33,200 bases of DNA from Candidatus Curtissbacteria bacterium (GTDB lineage Bacteria > Patescibacteriota > Microgenomatia > Curtissbacterales > GWA2-41-24). The notes beneath the pieces are model-generated. The model did no database searches. It was not told the DNA's origin and was given only the letters and a program-made list of their open reading frames with translations. A program made the translations under genes and the position numbers. Shown here piece after piece: positions 14,721 to 22,466 of the stretch. Numbering within the stretch: position 1 is the stretch's first letter; every line of letters begins with the position of its first letter. Location of the stretch: contig JANLHP010000006.1 of the NCBI GenBank assembly GCA_024654445.1, positions 1 through 33,200 on the forward strand, in the 5' to 3' direction.

Positions 14721-16367
14721 TTATTGGAGGGTGGCTACGAGGTTTTCGGTAAGTTCCCAACCGGGAATTATAGTATCATGCTCTTCCCAGTTAATAAGCA
14801 GTTGTTGGTTTCTGTACTGATCTTTTCTCCACCTTTGACCAGTTGCATTGGCTCCATGCTTTATGTCTACATTTGGAAGATCTGATTTCCATGTGTCGTG
14901 CTTAAACTGGTTTTTCCACTCAATTCTTCCGTGGGTGAAAGGCTCGTGGCCCATATGCCTAATAAATCTGTTAAATTCTTCTGTAGACAGTTCCCGTTCT
15001 TTTTCCTCAATTAACTTAAATCTCTCCCGATAGTGGGTCAGCGCTGCGTCTCTAAAAACACACATCCCAGAAAGTTGGTTTACATCGTAGTGCAGAGCGT
15101 GTCCATCGGGCATCCTCAAAAACCAGACGTTCTGATTAAAATAGAAGGTGTTCTCGTCTTCAGGTACAAAGTCAAAATGTGAAGGGTGATATAGAACGTC
15201 GTGTTCTGTGAAAAAGATTATGTCACTTTTGCTGTTTTCCAACGCTCCCAAGATTTCCTTATACATTGCCACATAGCCACGCTTCAGAGAAGGAAAGCGC
15301 ACATTCTTAACCCCAAAGTCCATCTTCTTCAAAGAAGCACTGACAATACTTATCTTCTTATCCTTGCTTATTTTCTGTAATCTATCCCTCACAGGCTTGG
15401 CGATTTTCTCATCAAGCTGATTGTCGGTATAGTAAATTGCTCCTTTTGAGATGCCCCAATCCGGCGGATTAAACTTATCAAGTATCCACTGAAACTTACG
15501 AGTTGCCAAAGGCCAATTATCTTTTTGGAATAATTCCCGCGATAATTCCCGATTAGCATTGACTTTGTCTTGAGGGTTAGGATATGGGAAACCAAAGTCA
15601 CCGCCGCGAGTGCGGAACATATGGGCATACCAAGTATCAATATTTGAAATAACCTGCCCGCCCGAGAGCCACATTTTACAAGCAACCTCGACGCCTTGTT
15701 GCCCCCAACTGTGGAAGTCCTCACTGCATATATCCAGCTCAAACCATTTTTCTTTTGTAATCATAAAACACGAGCCTTGTATACTCATTGTTTCCCTATA
15801 GTTAGGATTTCCATTAACCCCCTTTAGGTTTTCAGGGTCTTTTGCCAGTGCTCCATGGTATTGGAAGTGCATCGTCTTATCAAAGCGGAAAGTAAAAGTA
15901 AAAGGGCTTTTCTTGGGAATCCAGACAACATCTTTTGTAGTGGGTTTGCCACACGTTTCACAAGGACCGGAGGGGCTCTGGTAGCGCCTGTGGCCGTCTG
16001 GGCATACCCAGTCAAAGGCGTGGAGGTTACGCATACCGGGGATTATTACCGCATTGTCTCCTATATCCTCAAAAGCTTTAAGCATTTTGCGGTCAAAACC
16101 CTTGTCAAAAGCGACGTGGGCATCACACTTCATTAAGTATTTTCCTTTTGCAATCTTTGCGGCTTGGTTTGTTCCCGCCCGTTGGCCTACCGAAACAGGG
16201 TTATAAATTACGGTTACTTTGTCACTTACTGGCAGTGGAGGATTAGGCAAATAGCCATCTAAAATAGCGATAATTTCGGTGCTGGCCTCACTATTGTCGA
16301 GAATGTCCTGAATAGTCCGGGCTAAAAATTCTTCCTGCCTCGCGGGGATTAAGATGGAGAGATCCAT
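14721..16367 (-). CDS. Two-domain glycosyltransferase with GT2 domain and inserted zinc-ribbon-like loop (548 aa)
   Basis: Residues 1-about 300 are a GT2-type transferase: LSILIPARQEEF at the nucleotide-binding start, KCDAHVAF (80-87) in place of DxD, and a C-terminal W-x-L-D-K-F-N-P-P-x-W block shared with the two other GT2s in the window. Between residues 122 and 140, CPDGH plus CETCG form a Cys/His cluster absent from those relatives. Residues about 338-520 look like a second GT-A-like domain: KISIVSASLKK, then FFTEHDVLYHPSHFDF with E388-H389-D390 as a DxD equivalent. It would transfer two sugars or act bifunctionally from NDP-sugars. The start follows AAGGAAC, and it overlaps the upstream gene by 19 nt. 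Last gene of the cassette. Confidence 0.8.
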   Translation of the reverse strand: MDLSILIPARQEEFLARTIQDILDNSEASTEIIAILDGYLPNPPLPVSDKVTVIYNPVSVGQRAGTNQAAKIAKGKYLMKCDAHVAFDKGFDRKMLKAFEDIGDNAVIIPGMRNLHAFDWVCPDGHRRYQSPSGPCETCGKPTTKDVVWIPKKSPFTFTFRFDKTMHFQYHGALAKDPENLKGVNGNPNYRETMSIQGSCFMITKEKWFELDICSEDFHSWGQQGVEVACKMWLSGGQVISNIDTWYAHMFRTRGGDFGFPYPNPQDKVNANRELSRELFQKDNWPLATRKFQWILDKFNPPDWGISKGAIYYTDNQLDEKIAKPVRDRLQKISKDKKISIVSASLKKMDFGVKNVRFPSLKRGYVAMYKEILGALENSKSDIIFFTEHDVLYHPSHFDFVPEDENTFYFNQNVWFLRMPDGHALHYDVNQLSGMCVFRDAALTHYRERFKLIEEKERELSTEEFNRFIRHMGHEPFTHGRIEWKNQFKHDTWKSDLPNVDIKHGANATGQRWRKDQYRNQQLLINWEEHDTIIPGWELTENLVATLQ

Positions 16368-17128
16368 TTTTTGTTCCTTTCGAGTAATGATCCGGTAATT
16401 TCCGGATCATAACCAACCGACTCAGCCCATGCTTTCCAAGCATAAACATCTTTTGGTATGCACTTTGAGTTCATTCCCCGGTTGTCCGGGTAAATCATCG
16501 TCCACCATAGGTTGAATCTGGGATCATCTCCATAAACCGCTTGAATTACAGTGTAGTAATCAACCCCTGCCTTCTCACATACATCATAAAGCTCTTGGCA
16601 TTGTGCAACTTTAAAAGCAATTGCCCTGTTTTCACTAAGCTTAATAACTTCTGCTTCTTTACAAGTTACTTGTCTAATAGAAATGTTGGCATTATAAACA
16701 GTTGTATAAAGTTCGATTAACTTTTTTCTGGCTTTTGGCTTACCGCCAATAATTAAAAATGGTCTTGTTTTTGGGTCAAGTAGTGGATGTGCTGGAGTTT
16801 CACCTAAATATTCCGGTTGATACACCAAATCAATTCCCGGCAAATATGGCATATTATCACAATCACCAGGATTTAAAGTTGAACGAATAACAATAAGTGG
16901 ACATTTACACCATTCAATAACCTCTTTAACTATAGAAACATCTAATCTACCTCCATCAATTAAAGGGGTTGGCACGCAAATAAAAGCTACGTCACTCTTA
17001 TTTACTTCCTGTTTATCTTTTTCGCTGGCATGAGTGGGAATATACGGGTCATAAATAGCCGCATCTGGGAAAAGTTCATTCATTGCACCACCGACCCAAC
17101 CCATACCAATAATTCCTACATTAGTCAT
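16349..17128 (-). CDS. Short UDP-glucose/GDP-mannose dehydrogenase-like protein
   Basis: I place the start at ATG 17128 (MTNVGIIGMGWVGG), preceded by AAGGG; an in-frame upstream ATG at 17152 lies inside the previous gene. The N-terminal Rossmann fold has GMGWVG. YQPEYLGE matches the conserved catalytic-Glu region. EAEVIKLSENRAIAFKVA matches the central helix with its catalytic Lys. GMNSKCIPKD carries the catalytic Cys. At about 259 residues it lacks the C-terminal UDP-binding domain of the 400-450-residue family. It may still oxidise a sugar nucleotide to a uronate, or act on another substrate. It overlaps the phosphatase gene by 8 nt. Confidence 0.8.
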   Translation of the reverse strand: MTNVGIIGMGWVGGAMNELFPDAAIYDPYIPTHASEKDKQEVNKSDVAFICVPTPLIDGGRLDVSIVKEVIEWCKCPLIVIRSTLNPGDCDNMPYLPGIDLVYQPEYLGETPAHPLLDPKTRPFLIIGGKPKARKKLIELYTTVYNANISIRQVTCKEAEVIKLSENRAIAFKVAQCQELYDVCEKAGVDYYTVIQAVYGDDPRFNLWWTMIYPDNRGMNSKCIPKDVYAWKAWAESVGYDPEITGSLLERNKKWISPS

Positions 17129-17471
17129 GCAAATTCCCTTCGTGTAGTCCAACTATCTTGTCTGCCTCAAATAGCGCCCTAGCCCTCGCGAGTAAATCTT
17201 TATTGTGCGGTCTTGGATATTTATCCGGGCCAATATCGTAGAACTTAACTTTCGACTTATATTCTTCTGGAATCAAAGAAAGAAGTCTTTCTTCAGGAAC
17301 GGTAATTACGTCTGCCCATTCAAATAGCATCCTCAAGGTTTCAGGTGAGTGATATTTCAATCCGGCAGTCAAAGTCTCGAAACCTTCAACGTATTTTAAA
17401 AGCCACGCCATAGTTACCGATCTATTGTTTCCATGTTCGCAAACACACAAAATATGCTTTTTAGATTGCAT
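17121..17471 (-). CDS. Low-molecular-weight protein-tyrosine-phosphatase-like protein (116 aa)
   Basis: HILCVCEHGNNRS near the N-terminus is a phosphatase P-loop (Cys-x5-Arg-Ser) in the LMW-PTP position, after a beta strand. ADVITVPEERL resembles the later conserved strand. DIGPDKYPRP near residues 83-92 may supply the general acid usually found in a D-P-x-Y element. The protein is slightly shorter than the usual 140-160 residues. Within an NDP-sugar operon it could dephosphorylate a sugar phosphate or regulate a kinase; neither can be told from sequence. It is preceded by AAGGAG about 12 nt from the ATG, so this segment may be translated independently. Confidence 0.7.
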   Translation of the reverse strand: MQSKKHILCVCEHGNNRSVTMAWLLKYVEGFETLTAGLKYHSPETLRMLFEWADVITVPEERLLSLIPEEYKSKVKFYDIGPDKYPRPHNKDLLARARALFEADKIVGLHEGNLHD

Positions 17472-17503
17472 AATACAATTTAACTCCTTTTGTAAACTTT
17501 CCT

Positions 17504-18442
17504 TTATTTATCATTCAAAATGGTTCTCCTCAACCCCTCTTCCAAGCTCACCTTTGGTTCCCAGCCTAATACTATTCGAGCTTTCCTAATATCAGCCAAT
17601 GTCTGAGACGGTTCGTATTGTGCGGGGTTAGGGGTGGGCTCAATTTCTTTCCCCATAAGCTTACGGATAGTCGCAAGTAGCTCATTGATAGAATTGTTTG
17701 TGCCCGAACCACAATTAAATATCTCCCCATGAACATCCGACTGTGCCATCAACATAAGTAGCTCTACTATGTCGTCAATATAAATAAAGTCTCTTCTTTG
17801 CTCGCCGTCTCCAAACTTTACAAAAGGAATGTCTTTTTTGAGAGCATTAATGTAAGTGGCAACCGCACTTGTATAAATTCCTTCAACTGGCATCCGAGTT
17901 CCGTATGCGTTAAAAGGCCGAATAGCGTTAAATTCTAATCCGTATAGTTTCTCGAATAACTGGCAATATTGCTCCCCAATTAGCTTGGAAAGAGCATAGG
18001 CATTCATCGGGTTAGGCTTCACGTCTTCCGGCGTAGGATATAGTTCCTGCTCTCCATAAAGATTAGAGCTGGACATAAAAACTACTCTTTTAACCTTGTT
18101 GTCACGACAATGTTCTAAAACTTTTACAGTACCATTTACATTTACCTGGTCCGTTTCCGAAGCGTGTTCAATTGACCACTGTGGGCGGGTAAGGGCTGCT
18201 AAGTGGAAGACCACATCAACTCCTTTAAATAAACGGCCAACGTCGCCCAGAATGTCAGTGTCATAAACGGTCAGTCGCGGGTCGTCTGGCAGATTCGCAT
18301 ACTTACCATGAGAAAAATCATCAACAATGGTTATCTCGGTTCCATGTCCATCAATAACCGCAACCTCGCTGTCTTCTTTAAGCAGTCGGTCAACCAAATG
18401 ACTGCCAATAAATCCCGCTCCTCCGGTGACTAAATATTTCAT
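17504..18442 (-). CDS. NAD-dependent sugar-nucleotide epimerase/dehydratase (SDR)
   Basis: A 312-residue extended short-chain dehydrogenase. TGGAGFIGSH is the NAD-binding G-x-x-G-x-x-G. FMSSSNLYG and YALSKLIGEQ (the Y-x-x-x-K catalytic pair) follow in order. RPFNAYGTRM and RRDFIYIDDIVELL are standard C-terminal substrate-binding markers. The length is complete. It is closest in pattern to UDP-glucose 4-epimerase, GDP-mannose dehydratase and similar enzymes; the exact substrate cannot be read. It overlaps the isomerase gene by 4 nt and would modify the nucleotide-sugar made by the upstream kinase and nucleotidyltransferase. Confidence 0.88.
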   Translation of the reverse strand: MKYLVTGGAGFIGSHLVDRLLKEDSEVAVIDGHGTEITIVDDFSHGKYANLPDDPRLTVYDTDILGDVGRLFKGVDVVFHLAALTRPQWSIEHASETDQVNVNGTVKVLEHCRDNKVKRVVFMSSSNLYGEQELYPTPEDVKPNPMNAYALSKLIGEQYCQLFEKLYGLEFNAIRPFNAYGTRMPVEGIYTSAVATYINALKKDIPFVKFGDGEQRRDFIYIDDIVELLMLMAQSDVHGEIFNCGSGTNNSINELLATIRKLMGKEIEPTPNPAQYEPSQTLADIRKARIVLGWEPKVSLEEGLRRTILNDK

Positions 18443-18840
18443 AATAGTTTTTTAATTGCGTGTGCGAACCTTAAATGTTCATTTTCCAATTTCTCAAAGT
18501 CCCGATCTTTGCCAAAAATTTCGAATTCATAAGTTTTTATTCCTATAAATTTTGCGTATGCTAATGCCTCTACAATATTCGCGGAAGTTCCACTACAAGA
18601 AATTGTTATAAATAAATCCTCTCTATCGGCATAAATTTCTAATTGCTTGCTAAAGACTTGATCGTACCCAAAATCGTTAGCGATCATGGTCATAATCGAA
18701 GTGTTGCTGCTCAAATTAATTGCCTTAATTCCTTTAGAAAATAAGTCGTTAGTAAAATGCTCGGCATTGGCTGAACTGCCGCCATTACCACAAATAAAAA
18801 CAAGTCGCGCTTTTTTAATCTGTTCAATCAGTTCCTTCAT
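18439..18840 (-). CDS. gmhA: Phosphoheptose isomerase-like SIS protein
   Basis: A 133-residue SIS-fold protein. FICGNGGSSANAEHFTNDL matches the phosphosugar loop and following helix of GmhA, and ISCSGTSANIVEAL is the second SIS loop. The C-terminal LENEHLRFAHAIKKLL resembles the GmhA helix carrying the catalytic His. GmhA turns sedoheptulose 7-phosphate into D-glycero-D-manno-heptose 7-phosphate. This copy is shorter than the usual 190 residues because the N-terminal helices are missing. It overlaps the HddA-like kinase gene by 4 nt. That pairing strongly supports heptose chemistry, although another phosphosugar isomerisation is possible. Confidence 0.78.
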   Translation of the reverse strand: MKELIEQIKKARLVFICGNGGSSANAEHFTNDLFSKGIKAINLSSNTSIMTMIANDFGYDQVFSKQLEIYADREDLFITISCSGTSANIVEALAYAKFIGIKTYEFEIFGKDRDFEKLENEHLRFAHAIKKLL

Positions 18841-19769
18841 TTTTGTATGTTAAAAATCACCTTGCTACCGTCTTTTGACAGATTAAATGGAAGCTCCCGA
18901 AGCCCTAACGCCTTTCTAACAGCTTCTTTTTTCTCAGGTGGTACTACTAGAAGCAAAAACCCTCCACCACCGGCTCCGACAATCTTTCCGCCTAATGCCC
19001 CTGCCAATAAGGCTTTGTAATAAGTCCGTTCGATAAAATCGTTAGTAACAGATTTATTAAGCTGTTTTTTTAGTTGCCAGTACTCATCAAGAAGACTACC
19101 AAAATGTAAAGGATTATTTAAGGCATCAACTCCTTTGTAGGCAAGCTCCTTATTTAAATCAAGTATTTTTTTCTTAAATTGTGTATTTTTAAGTATTTTT
19201 TCTGATTTTCTTGTAATTCCAGTGTAAAAAAGCATAAAGTAGTTATTAGTTTCAGTACTTAGAGAGAATCTCAAAACGTTTTTACCAAATTCAAAAAAGT
19301 TTAATCCGCCAAAACCTATCGCATATTGGTCCTGATACCCGATAGGTTTCTTAAGAATGTCTATCTCTATTTGGCAGGCCTCCTCCACCAACTGTCTTGC
19401 CGCTACGCTTCCCCCTTTGTAGTTATGCAAGGCATTTAGCACTCCAACTGTTACAGCGCTGCTCGACCCTAATCCTGATCCTTCGCTAGGAATATCAGAT
19501 AAAAAAGTAATTTCGATGCCTTTATCTACTCCCACCAACTTCATCGCTTCCCTGACTAAATCGTGTTTGATGTCATCAACCTTATTTACCTTTTCTTTAA
19601 CGGAATAGTTAATATAAATCATGTCGTCAAAGCGTTCTTTAACAATTACATAAACATATTTATCAATCGTGGTAGTTAAAACCGCGCCACCATACTTTTT
19701 AAAGTATTTTGGGAAATCAGTATTGCCACCTAAAAGCGAGATTCTGAGAGGAGTCTGGGTAACTATCAT
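18837..19769 (-). CDS. hddA: GHMP kinase, D-glycero-D-manno-heptose 7-phosphate kinase-like
   Basis: A 310-residue GHMP kinase. TPLRISLLGGNTDFPKY is the N-terminal substrate motif seen in HddA-type kinases. PSEGSGLGSSSAVTVG (about 92-107) is the ATP-binding motif 2. GGKIVGAGGGGFLLLV is the C-terminal motif 3. All three GHMP motifs are intact. In the GDP-heptose pathway this enzyme phosphorylates heptose 7-phosphate at C1. It overlaps gmhA and the nucleotidyltransferase by 4 nt each (ATGA), so the three are a coupled module. A close relative acting on fucose or another sugar cannot be excluded. Confidence 0.8.
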   Translation of the reverse strand: MIVTQTPLRISLLGGNTDFPKYFKKYGGAVLTTTIDKYVYVIVKERFDDMIYINYSVKEKVNKVDDIKHDLVREAMKLVGVDKGIEITFLSDIPSEGSGLGSSSAVTVGVLNALHNYKGGSVAARQLVEEACQIEIDILKKPIGYQDQYAIGFGGLNFFEFGKNVLRFSLSTETNNYFMLFYTGITRKSEKILKNTQFKKKILDLNKELAYKGVDALNNPLHFGSLLDEYWQLKKQLNKSVTNDFIERTYYKALLAGALGGKIVGAGGGGFLLLVVPPEKKEAVRKALGLRELPFNLSKDGSKVIFNIQK

Positions 19770-20176
19770 GCTTCTTTAACCCTTTCTCTTAAACCAGATG
19801 TGTGTATATCTAGTGAATCTATATAAATTATCGGTATACCCATATCAGTTATTTTTTTATCACCATTCTTGTAATCTGATCCTAAAAACCTTATATCTAT
19901 GTTGAAAATTTGCGCTAAAAAGGGTAACTCATTTTCTTTTTCATAAACGATAACCCGGTCAACATACCTACAACCCCATAGCTTTAATTGTCTTTCTAGA
20001 ATCGTTTCAATAGGCTTATTTTTGTAAGGTTTTTGATAGCTAGGGTCAACATGAAGACCGACAATCAATTCATCACAATATTTTTTACACTCTCTTAATA
20101 GGTGTATATGCCCAGCGTGGAGAAGGTCAAAAGATCCGCAAACAAAACCTTTAACTTCACCAACGGTTTTTTTCAT
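19766..20176 (-). CDS. Sugar-phosphate nucleotidyltransferase (cytidylyltransferase fold)
   Basis: A 136-residue protein. GSFDLLHAGHIHLLRECK has the HxGH nucleotide-binding motif near residue 22, and HTSGLRERV near the end is the (S/T)-T-S-x-x-R-x-R motif. Both active-site signatures of TagD/RfaE-C-type nucleotidyltransferases are present at the expected spacing. It would couple CTP or ATP to a sugar or polyol phosphate. Next to GmhA- and HddA-like genes, activation of heptose 1-phosphate is the likely reaction. The substrate is inferred, and glycerol 3-phosphate is an alternative. It overlaps both neighbours by 4 nt. Confidence 0.82.
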   Translation of the reverse strand: MKKTVGEVKGFVCGSFDLLHAGHIHLLRECKKYCDELIVGLHVDPSYQKPYKNKPIETILERQLKLWGCRYVDRVIVYEKENELPFLAQIFNIDIRFLGSDYKNGDKKITDMGIPIIYIDSLDIHTSGLRERVKEA

Positions 20177-20739
20177 TTATCCAACTCCTTCTTCTGTAAA
20201 GTACAAATTATTTGATTGTACCTACTCTCACCGCCATTATTTATAAATTGAATCTGAAAGCCAAAATCTTTTAAGTCAAACGTCTCTGTGTTGTTAGTAA
20301 AAATGCCATCTTGTTTGGCGTTCCAGTGGTGCAAATATCCTGTTGAAAGTTGATCGAGCGCACAATTTATATAAACCCAGCCACCAACCTTGCATACACG
20401 GATCATTTCTTTGACTGATTCTTTGGCATTTTTAGTATGATCTAAGGCATTAAGGCAGTGAACAATATCAAAAAAACCATCTGGGTATGTTAATTTCTCC
20501 ATATTCTGCTGTTCTACTGAAATAACAGAAGTTAATTGGCGCTTTCCCCAATACTCACTAAAATCTTGCTTATCACAATGATAAATCTCAACTTTGATTC
20601 CAGGTAAATATGATCCAATCATGGAGAATGGGCCGGAACCTACGTCGACTATTTTAACTTCTTTTTTATCCCCAATCAGGGGTAAGAGATAATCTACAAG
20701 TGGTAAAGGTTTATTGAATTTTATATAAGCTTTAGTCAT
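20173..20739 (-). CDS. Class I SAM-dependent methyltransferase (Methyltransf_11 type)
   Basis: A 188-residue protein. VKIVDVGSGPFSMIG is SAM motif I. A strand with an acidic end (EIYHCDKQD) is motif II. YPDGFFDIVHCLNALDHT matches motif IV, with the common H at the end of the helix. KVGGWVYINCAL is motif VI. The N-terminal KFNKPLPLVDYLLPLIG could be the substrate lid. It overlaps both neighbours by 4 nt (ATGA). In this cassette a sugar or glycan O-methyltransferase is likely; the acceptor is unknown. Confidence 0.8.
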   Translation of the reverse strand: MTKAYIKFNKPLPLVDYLLPLIGDKKEVKIVDVGSGPFSMIGSYLPGIKVEIYHCDKQDFSEYWGKRQLTSVISVEQQNMEKLTYPDGFFDIVHCLNALDHTKNAKESVKEMIRVCKVGGWVYINCALDQLSTGYLHHWNAKQDGIFTNNTETFDLKDFGFQIQFINNGGESRYNQIICTLQKKELDK

Positions 20740-21296
20740 TGTTTAAAGAACATCCAACAAGGTACTAGTCTTCCTCCTCCTCTAAATTCAAAAAGTGGCG
20801 CTATATGGTTTTCTTCTGTGTATTCTTGAACGGCTTGAATTACTCCATAGTTTCTAGTTGGATCTTCTTTGTAGTCGTGGCCGGCAACAATTCCTCCTGG
20901 TTTAACTTTTTTAGTCCATTCGGTAATATCTTCTAAAACGTATTCGTAAGAGTGGTTGCCGTCTATGAAAACGAAATCATAAAAATTATCTGGTATGTGT
21001 TTGACAACCTCCATGCTTGTATTCCTGTCTATATGACAATCGTAAGAAGCTACTCTTTGCAAAGCTTCTTTATAGATTTGTTCCATTTCCTCTTGACTGT
21101 GAATTTCTTCGCCTTCTGTATATGCCAAATAAGGGTCAACACAAAGCAGATCTAACCCCGGTATCCCCTCTAAAAGTTGTTGTGCGTATTTACCATGATC
21201 CGTACCTATTTCAACACCAACCTTAGCCCCTCGCTCGGCAAGCATCTGTATAAACTCACGCCTCCTGCTAAAATGGTTTATTTGTAATTGGGTCAT
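20736..21296 (-). CDS. Class I methyltransferase (Methyltransf_24 type), copy A
   Basis: A 186-residue protein. VGVEIGTDHGKYAQQLL is SAM motif I. LLCVDPYLAY holds the motif II acid. YDFVFIDGNHSYEYVLEDI is the signature D-G-N-H-x-Y stretch of Methyltransf_24. KPGGIVAGHDY is the later metal-binding-like H-D motif. It is clearly paralogous to the next gene upstream (21268-21954): same order of motifs and similar length core. Members of this family include O-methyltransferases acting on sugars of antibiotics and glycans. The start codon lies inside the neighbouring gene (29-nt overlap). Confidence 0.8.
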   Translation of the reverse strand: MTQLQINHFSRRREFIQMLAERGAKVGVEIGTDHGKYAQQLLEGIPGLDLLCVDPYLAYTEGEEIHSQEEMEQIYKEALQRVASYDCHIDRNTSMEVVKHIPDNFYDFVFIDGNHSYEYVLEDITEWTKKVKPGGIVAGHDYKEDPTRNYGVIQAVQEYTEENHIAPLFEFRGGGRLVPCWMFFKQ

Positions 21297-21954
21297 TTTT
21301 AGGTTTTACGATAAACCAGCTTCTGTAGCGGTCTCTTTTGAGCCCTTTGTCCGTTGGAGTAACTAGGAACACTGGTAATAGGTGATAAGCCGTTGTGTAG
21401 GCATTGACGACCTTCTGGACGTGGTTAAATTTGCGTGAAGGGTAGCGGACGTAGTCGTGGCCTGAAAGAATACCGCCGGGGCGTATTTTTTTCAGCCAGT
21501 AGTGAATGTCTTGGGCTACATTTAGAAAATCATGGTTGCCGTCAATGTAAACAAAATCTTGTGAGTTATTCCCAACTACCTTGACTACTTCCATTGAAGG
21601 TTCTCGAATAATATGGCACTTGCTGTCGTAAGGTTTAAGCCGTTCTACTGTTTCCTCATACCTTTTATCAAAAAATTCCTGATTCTCACCTGACTCTGGC
21701 TGTTGACCGAGTTCATAAGCCTCAGCCATCCAAGGATCTATACATAAAAGGGTTAAGTCAGGTACGGTTTTCATAAGAACTTCTGCATATTCTCCCTGGT
21801 CTGTACCAATTTCTACGCCTTCTTTAAATCCTAGCTCAGCAAATAAATGAGCTAAGCCTACTGCCCCTATCAGTTCTGGAATTTCAATGAAGTATTGGTT
21901 CGCAACAGTGATTTTGTATTTTTTTACTATGTAATCCAAAGTATCTACTCCCAT
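21268..21954 (-). CDS. Class I methyltransferase (Methyltransf_24 type), copy B
   Basis: A 228-residue paralogue of the adjacent gene, with motifs in the same order: GVEIGTDQGEYAEVLM, LLCIDPWMAEAY, DFVYIDGNHDFLNVAQDI and RPGGILSGHDYVRYPSR. It has a longer N-terminus (about 45 residues) and a C-terminal extension with RYRSWFIVKPK. A strong GGAGG site 4 nt before the ATG shows it is independently translated. Tandem duplication and divergence suggests two methylation positions or two sugar acceptors. Overlaps both neighbours. Confidence 0.8.
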   Translation of the reverse strand: MGVDTLDYIVKKYKITVANQYFIEIPELIGAVGLAHLFAELGFKEGVEIGTDQGEYAEVLMKTVPDLTLLCIDPWMAEAYELGQQPESGENQEFFDKRYEETVERLKPYDSKCHIIREPSMEVVKVVGNNSQDFVYIDGNHDFLNVAQDIHYWLKKIRPGGILSGHDYVRYPSRKFNHVQKVVNAYTTAYHLLPVFLVTPTDKGLKRDRYRSWFIVKPKNDPITNKPF

Positions 21955-22466
21955 AGATCCTCCAAGCCTTGAAAATTAGAAAGCACTGTGGCGTGCCTAT
22001 CGTCTTTATCCCAAACCCGCTTGTGCTTAAATAAAGGGTAAATCTCAGAATAGTGGTAGTTCTTTTCGTGCCTCTCGTTAGAGTCGTGGGCAATAATGTA
22101 TTTAGCCTTGTTGGCAAGTTTTTTAATTGTCTCTTTTCTGGAATCGTCAGGCGTCTGGTCAACCAAAACAACGTCCCACTGTTTATCTATTAAGGGTGAC
22201 TCTTCGTAAACGTCAACCAGTTCTAGCTTGTGGTACTTGTTCTCGTACAAAAAGTGCATGAAGTCTGAGGTTTTGAATGTTTTTAACCAGCCGGGGTCGT
22301 TTTCAAGGGATAGCAGGTTTCGTTTGCCAATAGTGCAGGCGTAGTGGAGATAAGGAGTAGACCCCAATCCTATTCCAAGCTCCAATATATCTCCATCAGT
22401 TTTATTAACACACGCTATCAATGCTCCTAAGTGGGTAAAATACGAGCCACTGTACGGTTTAGCCAT
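21945..22466 (-). CDS. Putative SAM-binding methyltransferase-fold protein (173 aa)
   Basis: DGDILELGIGLGSTPYLHY (about 24-42) is a class I SAM motif I. LLSLENDPGW has the motif II acid, and WDVVLVDQTPDDSRKETI a motif IV-like strand with Asp. AKYIIAHDSNERHE is a motif with His-Asp reminiscent of the neighbouring Methyltransf_24 proteins, but more divergent. A GGAGG site precedes the ATG, and it overlaps the neighbouring glycosyltransferase gene by 8 nt. Catalytic competence is uncertain because the substrate side is poorly recognisable. Confidence 0.68.
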   Translation of the reverse strand: MAKPYSGSYFTHLGALIACVNKTDGDILELGIGLGSTPYLHYACTIGKRNLLSLENDPGWLKTFKTSDFMHFLYENKYHKLELVDVYEESPLIDKQWDVVLVDQTPDDSRKETIKKLANKAKYIIAHDSNERHEKNYHYSEIYPLFKHKRVWDKDDRHATVLSNFQGLEDLWE

